A stretch of 64,000 nucleotides of DNA from Marinobacterium litorale DSM 23545 (GTDB lineage: Bacteria > Pseudomonadota > Gammaproteobacteria > Pseudomonadales > Balneatricaceae). The notes below the pieces were generated by a model that worked only from the letters and a program-made list of their open reading frames with translations, was not told the origin of the DNA and ran no database searches. The stretch is taken from contig NZ_AUAZ01000003.1 of NCBI RefSeq assembly GCF_000428985.1, positions 53,324 through 117,323 of the forward strand. Reading direction: 5' to 3'. Position 1 is the first letter of the stretch, and each line of letters opens with the position of its first letter. A program made the translations under genes and the position numbers. Shown here piece after piece: positions 41,051 through 49,657 of the stretch.

Positions 41051-41911
41051 ATGAACTTTGCCTGCCCGGTCTGTCATGGGCCGTTGCTCGTGAGCGAGGA
41101 TCAGACTTGCCTGCGGTGCGAACTCGGACACAGCTTCGACCGCGCCAGGCAGGGGTACTGGAATCTGCTGTTACCTCAGCGCAAGCGCTCACGGGATCCC
41201 GGCGACAGTGCCGAGATGATTCAGGCGCGTCGTCGCTTTCTCGATGCTGGCTATTACTGGCTGATCGCGGAACAGGTCGGTCAGCTGTTGATTGATCGAT
41301 TGGGGCAGGATTCTTCGCCCCGTATTCTGGATCTGGCCTGTGGCGAGGGGTACTACACCGCACAGATAGAAGAGGCGCTTAATGGGGCGGGTCTTACCCC
41401 GGAACTGATCGGACTGGATATCTCCAAGCCGGCCATTCGCGCCGCCTGTAAGCGGAGTCAGCAGGTGGAGTGGCTGGTGGCTACCGGGGCAGATATACCG
41501 GTACCGGCCGGGTCGCTGGATGCGATTACCCTGATGTTCAGCCGAATCATGGCCCAGCCCATGGCGCGCGCGCTAAAGCCGGGTGGGTTGTTGCTGGTTG
41601 TCTGGCCGGGTGCCGAGCATCTGATTGAGCTGCGCGAGGCGATTTACGATCAGGTACGCAAACGGGAACTGTCTCCAGCGGAGGCGTTATCTCCCTGGTT
41701 TGAACCGCTGCATGAAGAGAAGCTGAGCTTCGATTTCGAGGTCAGCAGTGCCGATGGGCTCAGTGATCTGCTGGCGATGACGCCCCATGGGCAGCGTATT
41801 CGGGCGCAGGCGCGTGAAGCTTTGCTAGAGCGTGGCCAGCTCGATTGTCATGCCGATATTCGGATCGGCATTTTCCAGCGTTCAGTGGAGCCCGCTGCGC
41901 TCCCTGAGTAG
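41051..41911 (+). CDS. rlmA: RlmA-type 23S rRNA (guanine-N1) methyltransferase
   Basis: A 286-residue SAM-dependent methyltransferase. An N-terminal zinc finger is formed by Cys5, Cys8, Cys23 and His27 (FACPVCHGPL, CELGHSFD), followed by the conserved ARQGYWNLL stretch and a Rossmann-like SAM site (ILDLACGEGYYTAQI). These identify the RlmA family, which methylates G745 in helix 35 of 23S rRNA in E. coli. The ATG at 41051 follows dapE by 4 bp. The 3' end overlaps the convergent dnaG gene by 30 bp. Confidence 0.88.
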   Translation: MNFACPVCHGPLLVSEDQTCLRCELGHSFDRARQGYWNLLLPQRKRSRDPGDSAEMIQARRRFLDAGYYWLIAEQVGQLLIDRLGQDSSPRILDLACGEGYYTAQIEEALNGAGLTPELIGLDISKPAIRAACKRSQQVEWLVATGADIPVPAGSLDAITLMFSRIMAQPMARALKPGGLLLVVWPGAEHLIELREAIYDQVRKRELSPAEALSPWFEPLHEEKLSFDFEVSSADGLSDLLAMTPHGQRIRAQAREALLERGQLDCHADIRIGIFQRSVEPAALPE

Positions 41912-43753
41912 GCGGTTCAGCAGGGTTTTCTCATCACTGGATAGCGGCGCCTGCCGCGATTTCTTCATTAATGCGTCGAGCTGGCTGTCGCTGTTGCGTC
42001 CAGTTAACCGCTGCATCGTATCCTGATAGAGGTGGGCAACACCTGCATCCCCCAGCACCGGAGCCTGGTGTGTGATCTCATTAAGCAGCATCAGGTAGGA
42101 CTGAAGACCGGGTTCGGCCTGCCAATCCACAACCAGTGTGCCCAGCGAGCGTCTGCTATCAGCCTGGAAGTAGGCCAGTAACGCCCGCAGCAGGTCGATA
42201 TTGGGCTCCTGAATGCCACTGAGTTCCTCTGCCGCCACTGACTGGTTGGCAAGCTCTGGATAGTGCATCAGCAGCGAAATCAGGCTGTTAACCGGGCTGA
42301 TCTGGACGGATCGGCTGGCCGGGCGTCGTACGGGTTCAGCCTGGGATTCCCCAGGCAGTTCATCCCAGTGAGGCGGCGGTGGCGGTGGGGCTGAATCGGC
42401 GCCGTTGGTGTGTTGGGCCGGCTGGGCTTGTGGCTGTGCGGTTGCCCGATGCAGGTCGATAACGCTATTGAGCTGTTCCAGCGAGAGTCCGGTAATCTCG
42501 CAGATGCGGTCCATCATCATCTGTTGCAGGAGGCTCGGCTGCATCGCCTGAATCAGTGGCAGTGCCTGGGTAGAAAATCGTGCACGGCCATCCATGCTGT
42601 TCAGATCGCTGTCTTCACCAAGGGCGCGAAAAAAGAACTCACTTAAGGGAAGGGCTTCGCTGACCCGTTGCTCGAACGCGGTATTACCCTCCTGGCGTAC
42701 CAGTGTGTCGGGGTCTTCCCCCTCAGGCAGGAAGAGAAAGCGTGCTTCCTGCCCGTCCTTGATGACAGGTAGTGCGGTGTCCAGTGCGCGGCGTGCGGCG
42801 GTGCGGCCCGCCTGATCGCCATCGAAACAGAAAATAACTTCCGGCACCAGTTTAAACAGCCGCTCCAGGTGGTGGGCGGTTGTTGCAGTGCCTAGCGTGG
42901 CAACGGACCAGGTAATGCCGTGTTGGCTGAGGCTGACCACATCCATATAGCCTTCCACAATCAGCAATCGGCTCAGGTTTCGGGTACTCTGCCTGGCTTC
43001 GTAGAGTCCGTAGAGCTCACGCCCTTTATGGAACGTATCGGTTTCCGGTGAGTTCAGGTATTTGGGCTTATCGTCGCCCAGAACCCGGCCGCCAAAACCG
43101 ATGGTACGGCCGCGCATATCCCGGATCGGAAACATGATCCGATCACGAAAGCGATCATAGTAGCTGTGACGCTCTTCGTTGTGGATAACCAGGCCGGCGC
43201 GCTCCAGATCCTGCTCTGCGGTGTCGCCAGATCTCAGATGATCAAGGAGGTTCTCCCAGCCTGGAGGGGCGTAACCGATCTGGAATTGGGCAGCGATCTG
43301 TCCGGTGAGCCCGCGCTGCTTGAGGTAGTTTACCGCCCGTTGGCGCTGATCACTGGCGCGAAGCTGCTGTTGATAGAACTGATTGGCTTTATCGAGCAGG
43401 GAAAACTGGCTCTTGATCTGCTTGTCACGCGCACTGTCGGCGGGCTGCAGGCTCTCTTTGGGTACTTCCATACCCACCAGTCGGGCCAGCTCGTCCACCG
43501 CTTCGGGAAAGCTGAGCCGGTCGTGCTCCATGACGAAACCCAGGGCGTTACCGCCGGCGCCACAGCCAAAACAGTAATAGAACTGTTTATCGGGGCTGAC
43601 CGAAAACGAGGGAGATTTTTCCTTGTGGAAGGGGCACAGGGCGGAGTAGTTCTTGCCGGCGCGTTTGAGCTTGATCCGACTGTCCACCACGTCAACGATG
43701 TTAACGCGGGCCAGCAGATCATCAATAAAGTGTTGCGGAATGCGCCCGGCCAT
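41882..43753 (-). CDS. dnaG: DnaG, DNA primase
   Basis: A 623-residue primase. The N-terminal CHC2 zinc finger (Cys40, His43, Cys61, Cys64) is followed by the RNA polymerase core with IGFGGRVLGDDKPKYLNS, the EGYMDV Toprim motif and CFDGDQAGRTAA. The C-terminal region should bind DnaB. It belongs to the rpsU-yqeY-dnaG run, but the expected rpoD does not follow; instead dnaG ends inside the convergent rlmA. Confidence 0.97.
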   Translation of the reverse strand: MAGRIPQHFIDDLLARVNIVDVVDSRIKLKRAGKNYSALCPFHKEKSPSFSVSPDKQFYYCFGCGAGGNALGFVMEHDRLSFPEAVDELARLVGMEVPKESLQPADSARDKQIKSQFSLLDKANQFYQQQLRASDQRQRAVNYLKQRGLTGQIAAQFQIGYAPPGWENLLDHLRSGDTAEQDLERAGLVIHNEERHSYYDRFRDRIMFPIRDMRGRTIGFGGRVLGDDKPKYLNSPETDTFHKGRELYGLYEARQSTRNLSRLLIVEGYMDVVSLSQHGITWSVATLGTATTAHHLERLFKLVPEVIFCFDGDQAGRTAARRALDTALPVIKDGQEARFLFLPEGEDPDTLVRQEGNTAFEQRVSEALPLSEFFFRALGEDSDLNSMDGRARFSTQALPLIQAMQPSLLQQMMMDRICEITGLSLEQLNSVIDLHRATAQPQAQPAQHTNGADSAPPPPPPHWDELPGESQAEPVRRPASRSVQISPVNSLISLLMHYPELANQSVAAEELSGIQEPNIDLLRALLAYFQADSRRSLGTLVVDWQAEPGLQSYLMLLNEITHQAPVLGDAGVAHLYQDTMQRLTGRNSDSQLDALMKKSRQAPLSSDEKTLLNRLLRERSGLH

Positions 43754-43789
43754 ATGCCCTCGCGGTTGAGTACCAGAGAGCGCGTTGCG

Positions 43790-44233
43790 TCAGAACTTGG
43801 TTTTGACCAGCTTGGAAACGGCGCCCATATCTGCCCGGCCCTGAAGCTTGGGCTTGATCACGCCCATCACCTTGCCCATGTCCGCCATGGAGGCGGCCCC
43901 AGTGCTGGCGATGGCATCATCGATAATTGCATTGATCTCTTCGTCACTGAGAGGCTGCGGCAGGAAAGTTTTAATCACCTCCAGCTCCTGCTGCTCCTTG
44001 TCCGCCAGTTCCGGGCGCTCAGCCGCCTGGTACTGGGCAATCGAATCGCGGCGCTGCTTGACCATTTTGTCCAGCACCTGCAGAACCCGGGCATCGTCGA
44101 GCTCAATACGCTCGTCAACTTCGATACGCTTGATATCAGAAAGAATCAGACGAATTGTGCTCAGGCGCTCTTTGTCCTTGGCACGCATTGCATCTTTCAT
44201 CGCTTCGCTAATTTGGGCCTTCAGCTCAGCCAT
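43790..44233 (-). CDS. yqeY: YqeY/GatB-like domain protein
   Basis: A 147-residue protein of the YqeY family: MKDAMRAKDKERLSTIRLILSDIK, VKQRRDSIAQYQAAER, and a C-terminal helical part with MGKVMGVIKPKLQGRADMG like the tail of GatB. Its role is unclear; the C-terminal tail domain in GatB binds tRNA. It commonly sits between rpsU and dnaG. Confidence 0.93.
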   Translation of the reverse strand: MAELKAQISEAMKDAMRAKDKERLSTIRLILSDIKRIEVDERIELDDARVLQVLDKMVKQRRDSIAQYQAAERPELADKEQQELEVIKTFLPQPLSDEEINAIIDDAIASTGAASMADMGKVMGVIKPKLQGRADMGAVSKLVKTKF

Positions 44234-44298
44234 GCGATTCTCCTGTCGAAACGGGCTTCGATTACAAGTTGTTATCTATCGATCTATCGGTCGTTTTA

Positions 44299-44514
44299 TC
44301 AGTACAGGCGTACGCGACGTGCGTTTTCGCGCTGAACTTTCTTGGCGTGACGCTTAACGGCAGCTGCTGCAGCACGCTTACGCTGAGTAGTCGGCTTCTC
44401 GTAGTGCTCGCGACGACGAACTTCAGCCAGGATGCCCGCTTTTTCGCAGGAACGCTTGAAGCGACGCAGTGCTACGTCAAACGGCTCGTTATCTTTAACT
44501 TTAACGCTCGGCAT
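44299..44514 (-). CDS. rpsU: Ribosomal protein bS21
   Basis: A 71-residue, very basic protein beginning [20 protein letters not shown], with [24 protein letters not shown] and an Arg/Lys-rich tail, identical in design to bS21. The ATG at 44514 is the true start; an upstream in-frame start would add eight residues. bS21 assists initiation on the 30S subunit. Confidence 0.98.
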   Translation of the reverse strand: MPSVKVKDNEPFDVALRRFKRSCEKAGILAEVRRREHYEKPTTQRKRAAAAAVKRHAKKVQRENARRVRLY

Positions 44515-44687
44515 GAGTAACTCACCCTTTCTTTGCAATTGATTGATAGCTTATTCGCGGGAACACCGAACAGTGCCCATACCCGGAGAATAAGGCCGCA
44601 AATTTTAGTCGTGCTGGCTGATGATGTAAAGAGATGGGATAATCTGCGGACCCCTTTTGATCCACGATCTACCGAAGGCTTTGAAAC

Positions 44688-45716
44688 ATGCGAGTACTGG
44701 GTATTGAAACCTCCTGTGATGAAACCGGCGTAGCGCTCTATGACAGCGAACGCGGGCTGCTGGGCGATGCCCTGTATTCTCAGGTCAAGATGCATGCCGA
44801 ATATGGCGGCGTGGTACCGGAGCTGGCCTCCAGAGATCATGTCCGCAAGCTGGTTCCACTGATCCGTGAGGTGATGGCGGAGGCGGATCTGGCGTTGTCT
44901 GATCTGGATGCGGTGGCTTATACCGCAGGCCCGGGGCTGATCGGTGCTTTGATGGTTGGGGCCTCCACCGGCCGTGCTCTGGCGCTGTCATTGGGAGTTC
45001 CGGCGGTTGCCGTTCATCATATGGAGGGGCATCTGTTGGCACCGATGCTGGAGGAGAAGCCGCCCGCGTTTCCGTTTGTCGCGCTGCTGGTCTCCGGCGG
45101 CCATACACAGTTGGTTCAGGTGGAAGGGATTGGCCGCTACAGCTTGCTGGGGGAATCGCTTGATGACGCAGCGGGGGAGGCGTTCGACAAAGCAGCCAAG
45201 ATGCTTGGGCTTGATTATCCGGGCGGACCGCTGGTGGCAAAGCTGGCGCAGCAGGGACAGCGTGACCGCTTTACTTTTCCCCGACCGATGACCGATCGCC
45301 CCGGGCTGGATTTCAGCTTTTCCGGTCTAAAAACCTTTACCCTGAATACGGTGAATGCGCAGCGCAGTCAGCAGGGCGAAATCGACAGTCAGACGCTCTC
45401 GGACATCGCAGCGGCGTTTGAAGACGCGGTGGTGGATACGTTAGCGATAAAATGTCGGAGAGCATTACAGCAGACCGGCTATAAGCAGTTGGTGATTGCC
45501 GGCGGTGTCAGCGCCAATGCGCGGCTGCGGGAAAAACTTGAGGCAACGGTGGCGAAGGAGCGTGCCCAGCTGTTTTATGCGCGCCCCCGTTTTTGTACGG
45601 ATAATGGCGCGATGATCGCCTATGCCGGTACCCAGCGCTTGCTGGCGGGACAGGCCAGTGATCTGACGATTCTGGCGCGCCCGCGCTGGCCCATGGATAC
45701 GCTGCCACCGCTTTGA
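44688..45716 (+). CDS. tsaD: TsaD, tRNA N6-threonylcarbamoyladenosine synthesis protein
   Basis: A 342-residue ASKHA-fold protein with [17 protein letters not shown], metal-binding histidines in [22 protein letters not shown] and a final [12 protein letters not shown]. With TsaB, TsaE and TsaC it makes t6A37 in ANN-decoding tRNAs. It is divergent from rpsU, the usual arrangement in gammaproteobacteria. Confidence 0.98.
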   Translation: MRVLGIETSCDETGVALYDSERGLLGDALYSQVKMHAEYGGVVPELASRDHVRKLVPLIREVMAEADLALSDLDAVAYTAGPGLIGALMVGASTGRALALSLGVPAVAVHHMEGHLLAPMLEEKPPAFPFVALLVSGGHTQLVQVEGIGRYSLLGESLDDAAGEAFDKAAKMLGLDYPGGPLVAKLAQQGQRDRFTFPRPMTDRPGLDFSFSGLKTFTLNTVNAQRSQQGEIDSQTLSDIAAAFEDAVVDTLAIKCRRALQQTGYKQLVIAGGVSANARLREKLEATVAKERAQLFYARPRFCTDNGAMIAYAGTQRLLAGQASDLTILARPRWPMDTLPPL

Positions 45717-45739
45717 ACCCCGGCTCAGAGCCGGGGTTC
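45715..45739. other. Perfect 11-bp hairpin at the tsaD/plsY convergent junction
   Basis: gaaccccggct and agccggggttc are separated by CAG. The hairpin covers the tsaD stop codon and the last codons and stop of plsY, so it would form at the 3' end of both transcripts. No T-tract follows on either side; it may still limit read-through or protect 3' ends. Confidence 0.75.
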
Positions 45740-46315
45740 ACGATGGCTCAACAGGTTGCGAATATTGCGGGCATGACGGCCGATCAGAAGCATGGAGATC
45801 AGGGTCAGGGTTCCCAGCAGCTCGGGAATCAGCAGCCAGCCATAAAGAGGGGTCAGGGCGGCGGTAATCACTGACGCGGCTGACGAGATACGGGTCGTAG
45901 CGAACAACAACAGCCAGCTGAAAATCTGGCAGAGTGCCAGTAGTGGGCTGAGCATAAGGCAACCCCCCAATGTGGTGGCGACGCCCTTGCCGCCGTGTTT
46001 AACGCCTTGGATCGGATAGAGGTGGCCCAGAACGGCAGCCAATGCGGCTAACGCCAGGCTGGTTCCAGTTAAACCGGCCAGGTGCGCCAGGGCGACGGCG
46101 GCCATGCCTTTGCCCAGGTCTCCGAGCAGAGTAAGCCCTGCAGCTAGCCTGTTCCCGATGCGGAGCACGTTGGTGGCGCCGGGGTTGCCGGAACCTTGTT
46201 GACGGGGGTCGGCGATGCCCATAGAGTGGCACACCAGCACGGCGGTGGGGATCGAGCCGAGCAGATAGCTCAGTCCGATAATCAGTGCGGCTGTTGTAGT
46301 CAGACTGCCCGCCAT
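45725..46315 (-). CDS. plsY: PlsY, glycerol-3-phosphate acyltransferase
   Basis: A 196-residue membrane protein with about five helices and the PlsY motifs GSIPTAVLVCH, GSGNPGATNVLR and HGGKGVATTLGG. It transfers an acyl group from acyl-phosphate to glycerol-3-phosphate, the first step of phospholipid synthesis. It is divergent from folB with only 23 bp between the starts. Confidence 0.97.
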   Translation of the reverse strand: MAGSLTTTAALIIGLSYLLGSIPTAVLVCHSMGIADPRQQGSGNPGATNVLRIGNRLAAGLTLLGDLGKGMAAVALAHLAGLTGTSLALAALAAVLGHLYPIQGVKHGGKGVATTLGGCLMLSPLLALCQIFSWLLLFATTRISSAASVITAALTPLYGWLLIPELLGTLTLISMLLIGRHARNIRNLLSHREPRL

Positions 46316-46338
46316 ACCAGAACTCTCCGGGTTGATTG

Positions 46339-46698
46339 ATGGATAAAGTGTACATTCGTGGTCTAGAGGTGGAAACGGTCATTGGCATTTACGACTGGGA
46401 ACGCCGCGCACCTCAACGCCTGGTGATCAATCTCGAAATGCAGTGGGATAACCGACCTGCAGCTGCTGGTGACAACATCGAACAGGCGCTCAACTATAAA
46501 AGTGTCAGTGATCGTCTGATCGCCTATACCCGTGACAGCCGTTTTGAGCTGGTCGAGACACTTGCCGAGTCCCTGGCTGCACTGGTTCTTGATGAGTTCC
46601 AGGTGCCCTGGCTTCGGTTGGATCTGGCTAAGCCCGGCGCCATTGGCCCAGCCCAGGCCGTCGGTGTGGTTATTGAACGTACACGGAGTGAGCGATGA
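46339..46698 (+). CDS. folB: FolB, dihydroneopterin aldolase
   Basis: A 119-residue protein: DKVYIRGLEVETVIGIYDWERRAPQ, the LNYKSVSDRLIAY segment and the catalytic-region LVETLAESLA. It converts dihydroneopterin to 6-hydroxymethyl-dihydropterin in folate synthesis. The ATG at 46339 is preferred to a TTG immediately before it. It overlaps the next gene by 4 bp. Confidence 0.95.
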   Translation: MDKVYIRGLEVETVIGIYDWERRAPQRLVINLEMQWDNRPAAAGDNIEQALNYKSVSDRLIAYTRDSRFELVETLAESLAALVLDEFQVPWLRLDLAKPGAIGPAQAVGVVIERTRSER

Positions 46699-47234
46699 CC
46701 ACTGTACTGCTGGGAATAGGAAGTAACCGGGACCGCGAACATCACATCTGTGAGGGACTCGATGCACTGGAGGCCGCTTTCGGTCCGCTCAGGGTTTCCC
46801 GTGTATTTGAGAGTGAGGCTGTCGGTTGTCGTGCCGACAACTATTTCAATCTGGTCGTGTCTCTCAGTACCGATTTATCGCTGGCTGAACTGTCGAGCTG
46901 GATTAAACGACTGGAAGATCGTTTCGGCCGCGACCGTCAGGTGCGCCGCTGCGATCAATCGCTGGATATCGATATTCTGACCTTCGGTACGCTTTCGGGC
47001 TGCTTTGCGGGTATTAACCTGCCTCGTAATGACATAACCCGCAATGCGTTCGTTCTCTGGCCCCTCTCCGAATTGGTCCCCGACGAGAAACACCCCTCAA
47101 CCGGGAAAAGCTTCAAGCAGCTTTGGCGTATGTATCAGAGTGAGCAGAAGTTGTGGCCCATCGATTTCGTCTGGCGAGGGCAGCGGATATCCTGGCCGGA
47201 TGAGCCCGCTGCCCTGCAGGGCGCAGCGGACTAA
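46695..47234 (+). CDS. FolK-like (HPPK family) protein with altered signature
   Basis: A 179-residue protein with an HPPK-like fold pattern: N-terminal LLGIGSNRDREHHI, FESEAVGCRADNYFNLVVSL and DRFGRDRQVRRCDQSLDIDILTFG. The last segment corresponds to the family signature that normally contains Gly-Pro-Arg before the Asp-x-Asp metal site; here these three positions are Cys, Asp and Gln, while the two metal-binding aspartates remain. P. aeruginosa has a similar gene next to folB. Whether it pyrophosphorylates hydroxymethyl-dihydropterin is uncertain, and a canonical folK may be elsewhere. It ends in a 4-bp overlap with the convergent helicase gene. Confidence 0.75.
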   Translation: MTTVLLGIGSNRDREHHICEGLDALEAAFGPLRVSRVFESEAVGCRADNYFNLVVSLSTDLSLAELSSWIKRLEDRFGRDRQVRRCDQSLDIDILTFGTLSGCFAGINLPRNDITRNAFVLWPLSELVPDEKHPSTGKSFKQLWRMYQSEQKLWPIDFVWRGQRISWPDEPAALQGAAD

Positions 47235-48556
47235 CTTTTCTTCTTGAGAGGAGCAAAACCATCGCTGCTGACGGGGGCGGGCGTGCTGCGGCGTTTCCCG
47301 GCCTGTTTTTGATCGCGCAGTCGCTTTTTCACCTTGGGCTTATCGGTACCCGCTTTCTTGGCTTCTTTCCGCTTGCGGGTGCCGGCCGCTTTACCATTGC
47401 TTTTGACTTTCTTCGGCCCCTGATAGCTCGACTTCAGCGGCTCGATAACCCGACGGGTCATTTTCAGATGCAGGTAGCGCTCGATGCTCGCTTTGAGGTT
47501 CCACTCATTGGGCGCGATCAGGCAGATCGCCAGACCGGTTCTGCCGGCACGGCCGGTCCGCCCTACACGGTGGACATGTTCGTCACCGCTGCGTGCCAGG
47601 TCAAAGCTGATAACCAGGTCCAATCCTTCAATATCAAGGCCGCGAGCGGCGACATCCGTCGCCACCAGTATGTCGATACGGCCATCGCGCAGGAGGTTTA
47701 GAATGCGTGTACGCTGTGGCTGATCAAGTTCACCATGCAGCACACCAACGCGCAGACCCTGGGCCTGCAGGCGCTGGCCGAGCTGTTCGCACTGGGCACG
47801 GTAGTTGCTGAATACAATGGCCTTGGCGTAGGTTTCGTTTTTTAACAGCCAGGCCAGCTGTTTTTCCTTGAGTGCCGCGTCATCAGCCAGAATAAACTGC
47901 TGGGTAATTTCGCTAACGGCATCCTGAGCCGTGGCCAGCTGGAGCTGCTCCGGGTCTTTCAGTACACGATCCAGAATGTCGGCCACGCCCCGGTGGGACA
48001 GGGTGGCCGAGAACAGCATGCTCTGGCGCTGGTCACGACAGAGATCGGTGACCGCCAGTACTTCCTCGCGAAAGCCCATGTCCAGCATGCGGTCGGCTTC
48101 ATCCAGGACCAGAAACTCAAGGTCATCGAAATCGATCGTGCCTCGCTCCAGGTGCTCCTTGATGCGTCCTGGCGTACCGACGATCACCTCCGGGTTTTTG
48201 CGGATCTTGGCGGCCTGATTCTGATAGTTCTCACCACCACAGACAGACAATGCACTCATCTGGGTAAAAGCGGCCAGCTTTTCGCAGCTGGCGGCGACCT
48301 GCTCGGCCAGCTCCCGGGTTGGTGTAAGAATCAGAGCCCGGGTGCCGCTGCGGGGAGCCGGTTGCTCGATGCAGTGATGCAGAATCGGCAGCAGGAAAGC
48401 CAGTGTTTTGCCGCTACCGGTCTCGGCACTGACCATCAGGTCCTGCCCGGCCATGGCCCTGGGCAGCGTTTCCGCCTGTACCTGGGTGGGGTGCGTGATG
48501 CCCTGTGCATCCAGGGCTTTGAGCAGCCGCTCATGCAGTTGAAACTGATCGAACAC
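47231..48556 (-). CDS. srmB: SrmB-like DEAD-box RNA helicase
   Basis: A 441-residue DEAD-box protein: Q-motif (THPTQVQAETLP), Walker A AETGSGKT, PTRELAEQ, DEAD in VLDEADRMLDMGF, SAT in FSATL, and HRVGRTGRAGRTG. The basic C-terminal tail ends with KPKVKKRLRDQKQAGKRR, closely resembling the tail of E. coli SrmB rather than RhlE or RhlB. SrmB acts in early 50S subunit assembly. The start is GTG (complement of 48554-48556). Confidence 0.85.
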   Translation of the reverse strand: MFDQFQLHERLLKALDAQGITHPTQVQAETLPRAMAGQDLMVSAETGSGKTLAFLLPILHHCIEQPAPRSGTRALILTPTRELAEQVAASCEKLAAFTQMSALSVCGGENYQNQAAKIRKNPEVIVGTPGRIKEHLERGTIDFDDLEFLVLDEADRMLDMGFREEVLAVTDLCRDQRQSMLFSATLSHRGVADILDRVLKDPEQLQLATAQDAVSEITQQFILADDAALKEKQLAWLLKNETYAKAIVFSNYRAQCEQLGQRLQAQGLRVGVLHGELDQPQRTRILNLLRDGRIDILVATDVAARGLDIEGLDLVISFDLARSGDEHVHRVGRTGRAGRTGLAICLIAPNEWNLKASIERYLHLKMTRRVIEPLKSSYQGPKKVKSNGKAAGTRKRKEAKKAGTDKPKVKKRLRDQKQAGKRRSTPAPVSSDGFAPLKKKS

Positions 48557-48725
48557 GGGTGGTTCTCCGGAGAAACGGGTCGGGGTTGTCGCTGGGTGGC
48601 ATCGGCCACCGGGAGACCGGATATTCTAGCAGAAACTAACACGCCGTGCTGCTCAGTCGTTGAGCAGCTTCTGCCAAAGGCCCGGACAATGGGCTGAACT
48701 GAAGCTGTCCCCGCGTTACTCCACG

Positions 48726-48752
48726 AGTTATCCACGGTTATCGTGGATAACT
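48726..48752. other. Perfect 11-bp inverted repeat made of two DnaA-box-like 9-mers
   Basis: agttatccacg and cgtggataact flank a 5-nt loop. Each arm holds TTATCCACG, one base away from the strong DnaA box TTATCCACA, in inverted orientation. It lies in the 330-bp gap between srmB and the peroxiredoxin gene, which also contains the OxyR-like site. It may be a protein-binding palindrome or an mRNA hairpin; no T-run supports a terminator. Confidence 0.6.
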
Positions 48753-48779
48753 TAAAACCTATCAATTAAATACATTGTA

Positions 48780-48816
48780 ATAGCTCAACGCTATGGCTTG
48801 TTTTTCCAGAATCAAT
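48780..48816 (+). promoter_or_regulatory. Candidate OxyR-binding site upstream of the peroxiredoxin-glutaredoxin gene
   Basis: ATAG-CTCAACG-CTAT (48780-48794) matches one half of the OxyR consensus ATAGnTnnnAnCTAT at nine of ten fixed positions. The second half, seven bases on, is weak (only CAAT resembles CTAT). A possible -10 TAGACT lies at 48840-48845, so the site would sit just upstream of the -35 region, the usual OxyR activator position. The downstream gene encodes a peroxide-reducing enzyme. Confidence 0.5.
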
Positions 48817-48886
48817 TATCGGTTGCCCAGGCGCGAGGGTAGACTGGTTTCAACAATCAAGCTCAAGTGACCAAGGAGTTCGAGCC

Positions 48887-49630
48887 ATGCTGGAGAATAA
48901 AGAGGGTCAACGCGTCCCGAACGTAACCTTCCCCACCCGAGTGGGTAATGAATGGGTCAATGTAACAACCGACGAATTGTTCGCAGGTAAAACCGTTATC
49001 CTGTTTGCACTGCCTGGTGCATACACGCCGACCTGTTCCAGTACTCATCTGCCTCGCTATAACGAGCTGGCGCCGGTGTTCAAACGCGAAGGTGTGGATA
49101 GCATCATCTGTCTGTCGGTCAATGACCCATTCGTAATGGGCGCCTGGGCCGGTGATCAGAGTGCGCAGAACATCGATATGCTGCCCGATGGAAACGGTGA
49201 GTTCTCGGACGGCATGGGTATGCTTGTGGAAAAACGAGACCTGGGCTTTGGTAAACGCAGCTGGCGTTACTCGATGCTGGTTAAGGACGGCGTCATCGAG
49301 AAAATGTTCATCGAGCCCAATAAGCCCGGTGACCCGTTTGAAGTGTCCGACGCCGATACCATGCTGAATTACATCAACCCCAATGCGCAGCTGCCGCGTC
49401 GTGTGTCCCTGCTCACCAAGCCCGGCTGTCCGCACTGCGCACGGGCCAAGAAGCAGCTGACCGAACGAGGTATGGATTACGAAGAGATTCAGCTGGGACA
49501 AAACGGCATTACCTATTCATCGTTGGTAGCGATCAGTGGCAAAGGGACGGTGCCACAGATCTTTATTGATGGTGACCATATCGGCGGCGCGGATGAGCTG
49601 GAGAAGTGGATGTCCGATCATCCGCAGTGA
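48887..49630 (+). CDS. Peroxiredoxin-glutaredoxin fusion protein
   Basis: A 247-residue hybrid. The N-terminal Prx5-type peroxiredoxin (about 1-160) has the peroxidatic cysteine Cys50 in PGAYTPTCSSTHLPRY. The C-terminal glutaredoxin (about 172-247) has CPHC (Cys181, Cys184) and GTVPQIFIDGDHIGG for glutathione binding. Such fusions (for example in Haemophilus influenzae) reduce peroxides with glutathione without a separate reductant protein. An AAGGAG site precedes the ATG. It appears to be monocistronic, with its own terminator. Confidence 0.95.
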   Translation: MLENKEGQRVPNVTFPTRVGNEWVNVTTDELFAGKTVILFALPGAYTPTCSSTHLPRYNELAPVFKREGVDSIICLSVNDPFVMGAWAGDQSAQNIDMLPDGNGEFSDGMGMLVEKRDLGFGKRSWRYSMLVKDGVIEKMFIEPNKPGDPFEVSDADTMLNYINPNAQLPRRVSLLTKPGCPHCARAKKQLTERGMDYEEIQLGQNGITYSSLVAISGKGTVPQIFIDGDHIGGADELEKWMSDHPQ

Positions 49631-49657
49631 TCTGTGCACCAATGTCAGTATTCAGAG

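Noticed and set aside
43166-44335. 389-codon + strand open frame across dnaG and yqeY
   Set aside because: It is antisense to two confidently assigned genes and shows no domain.
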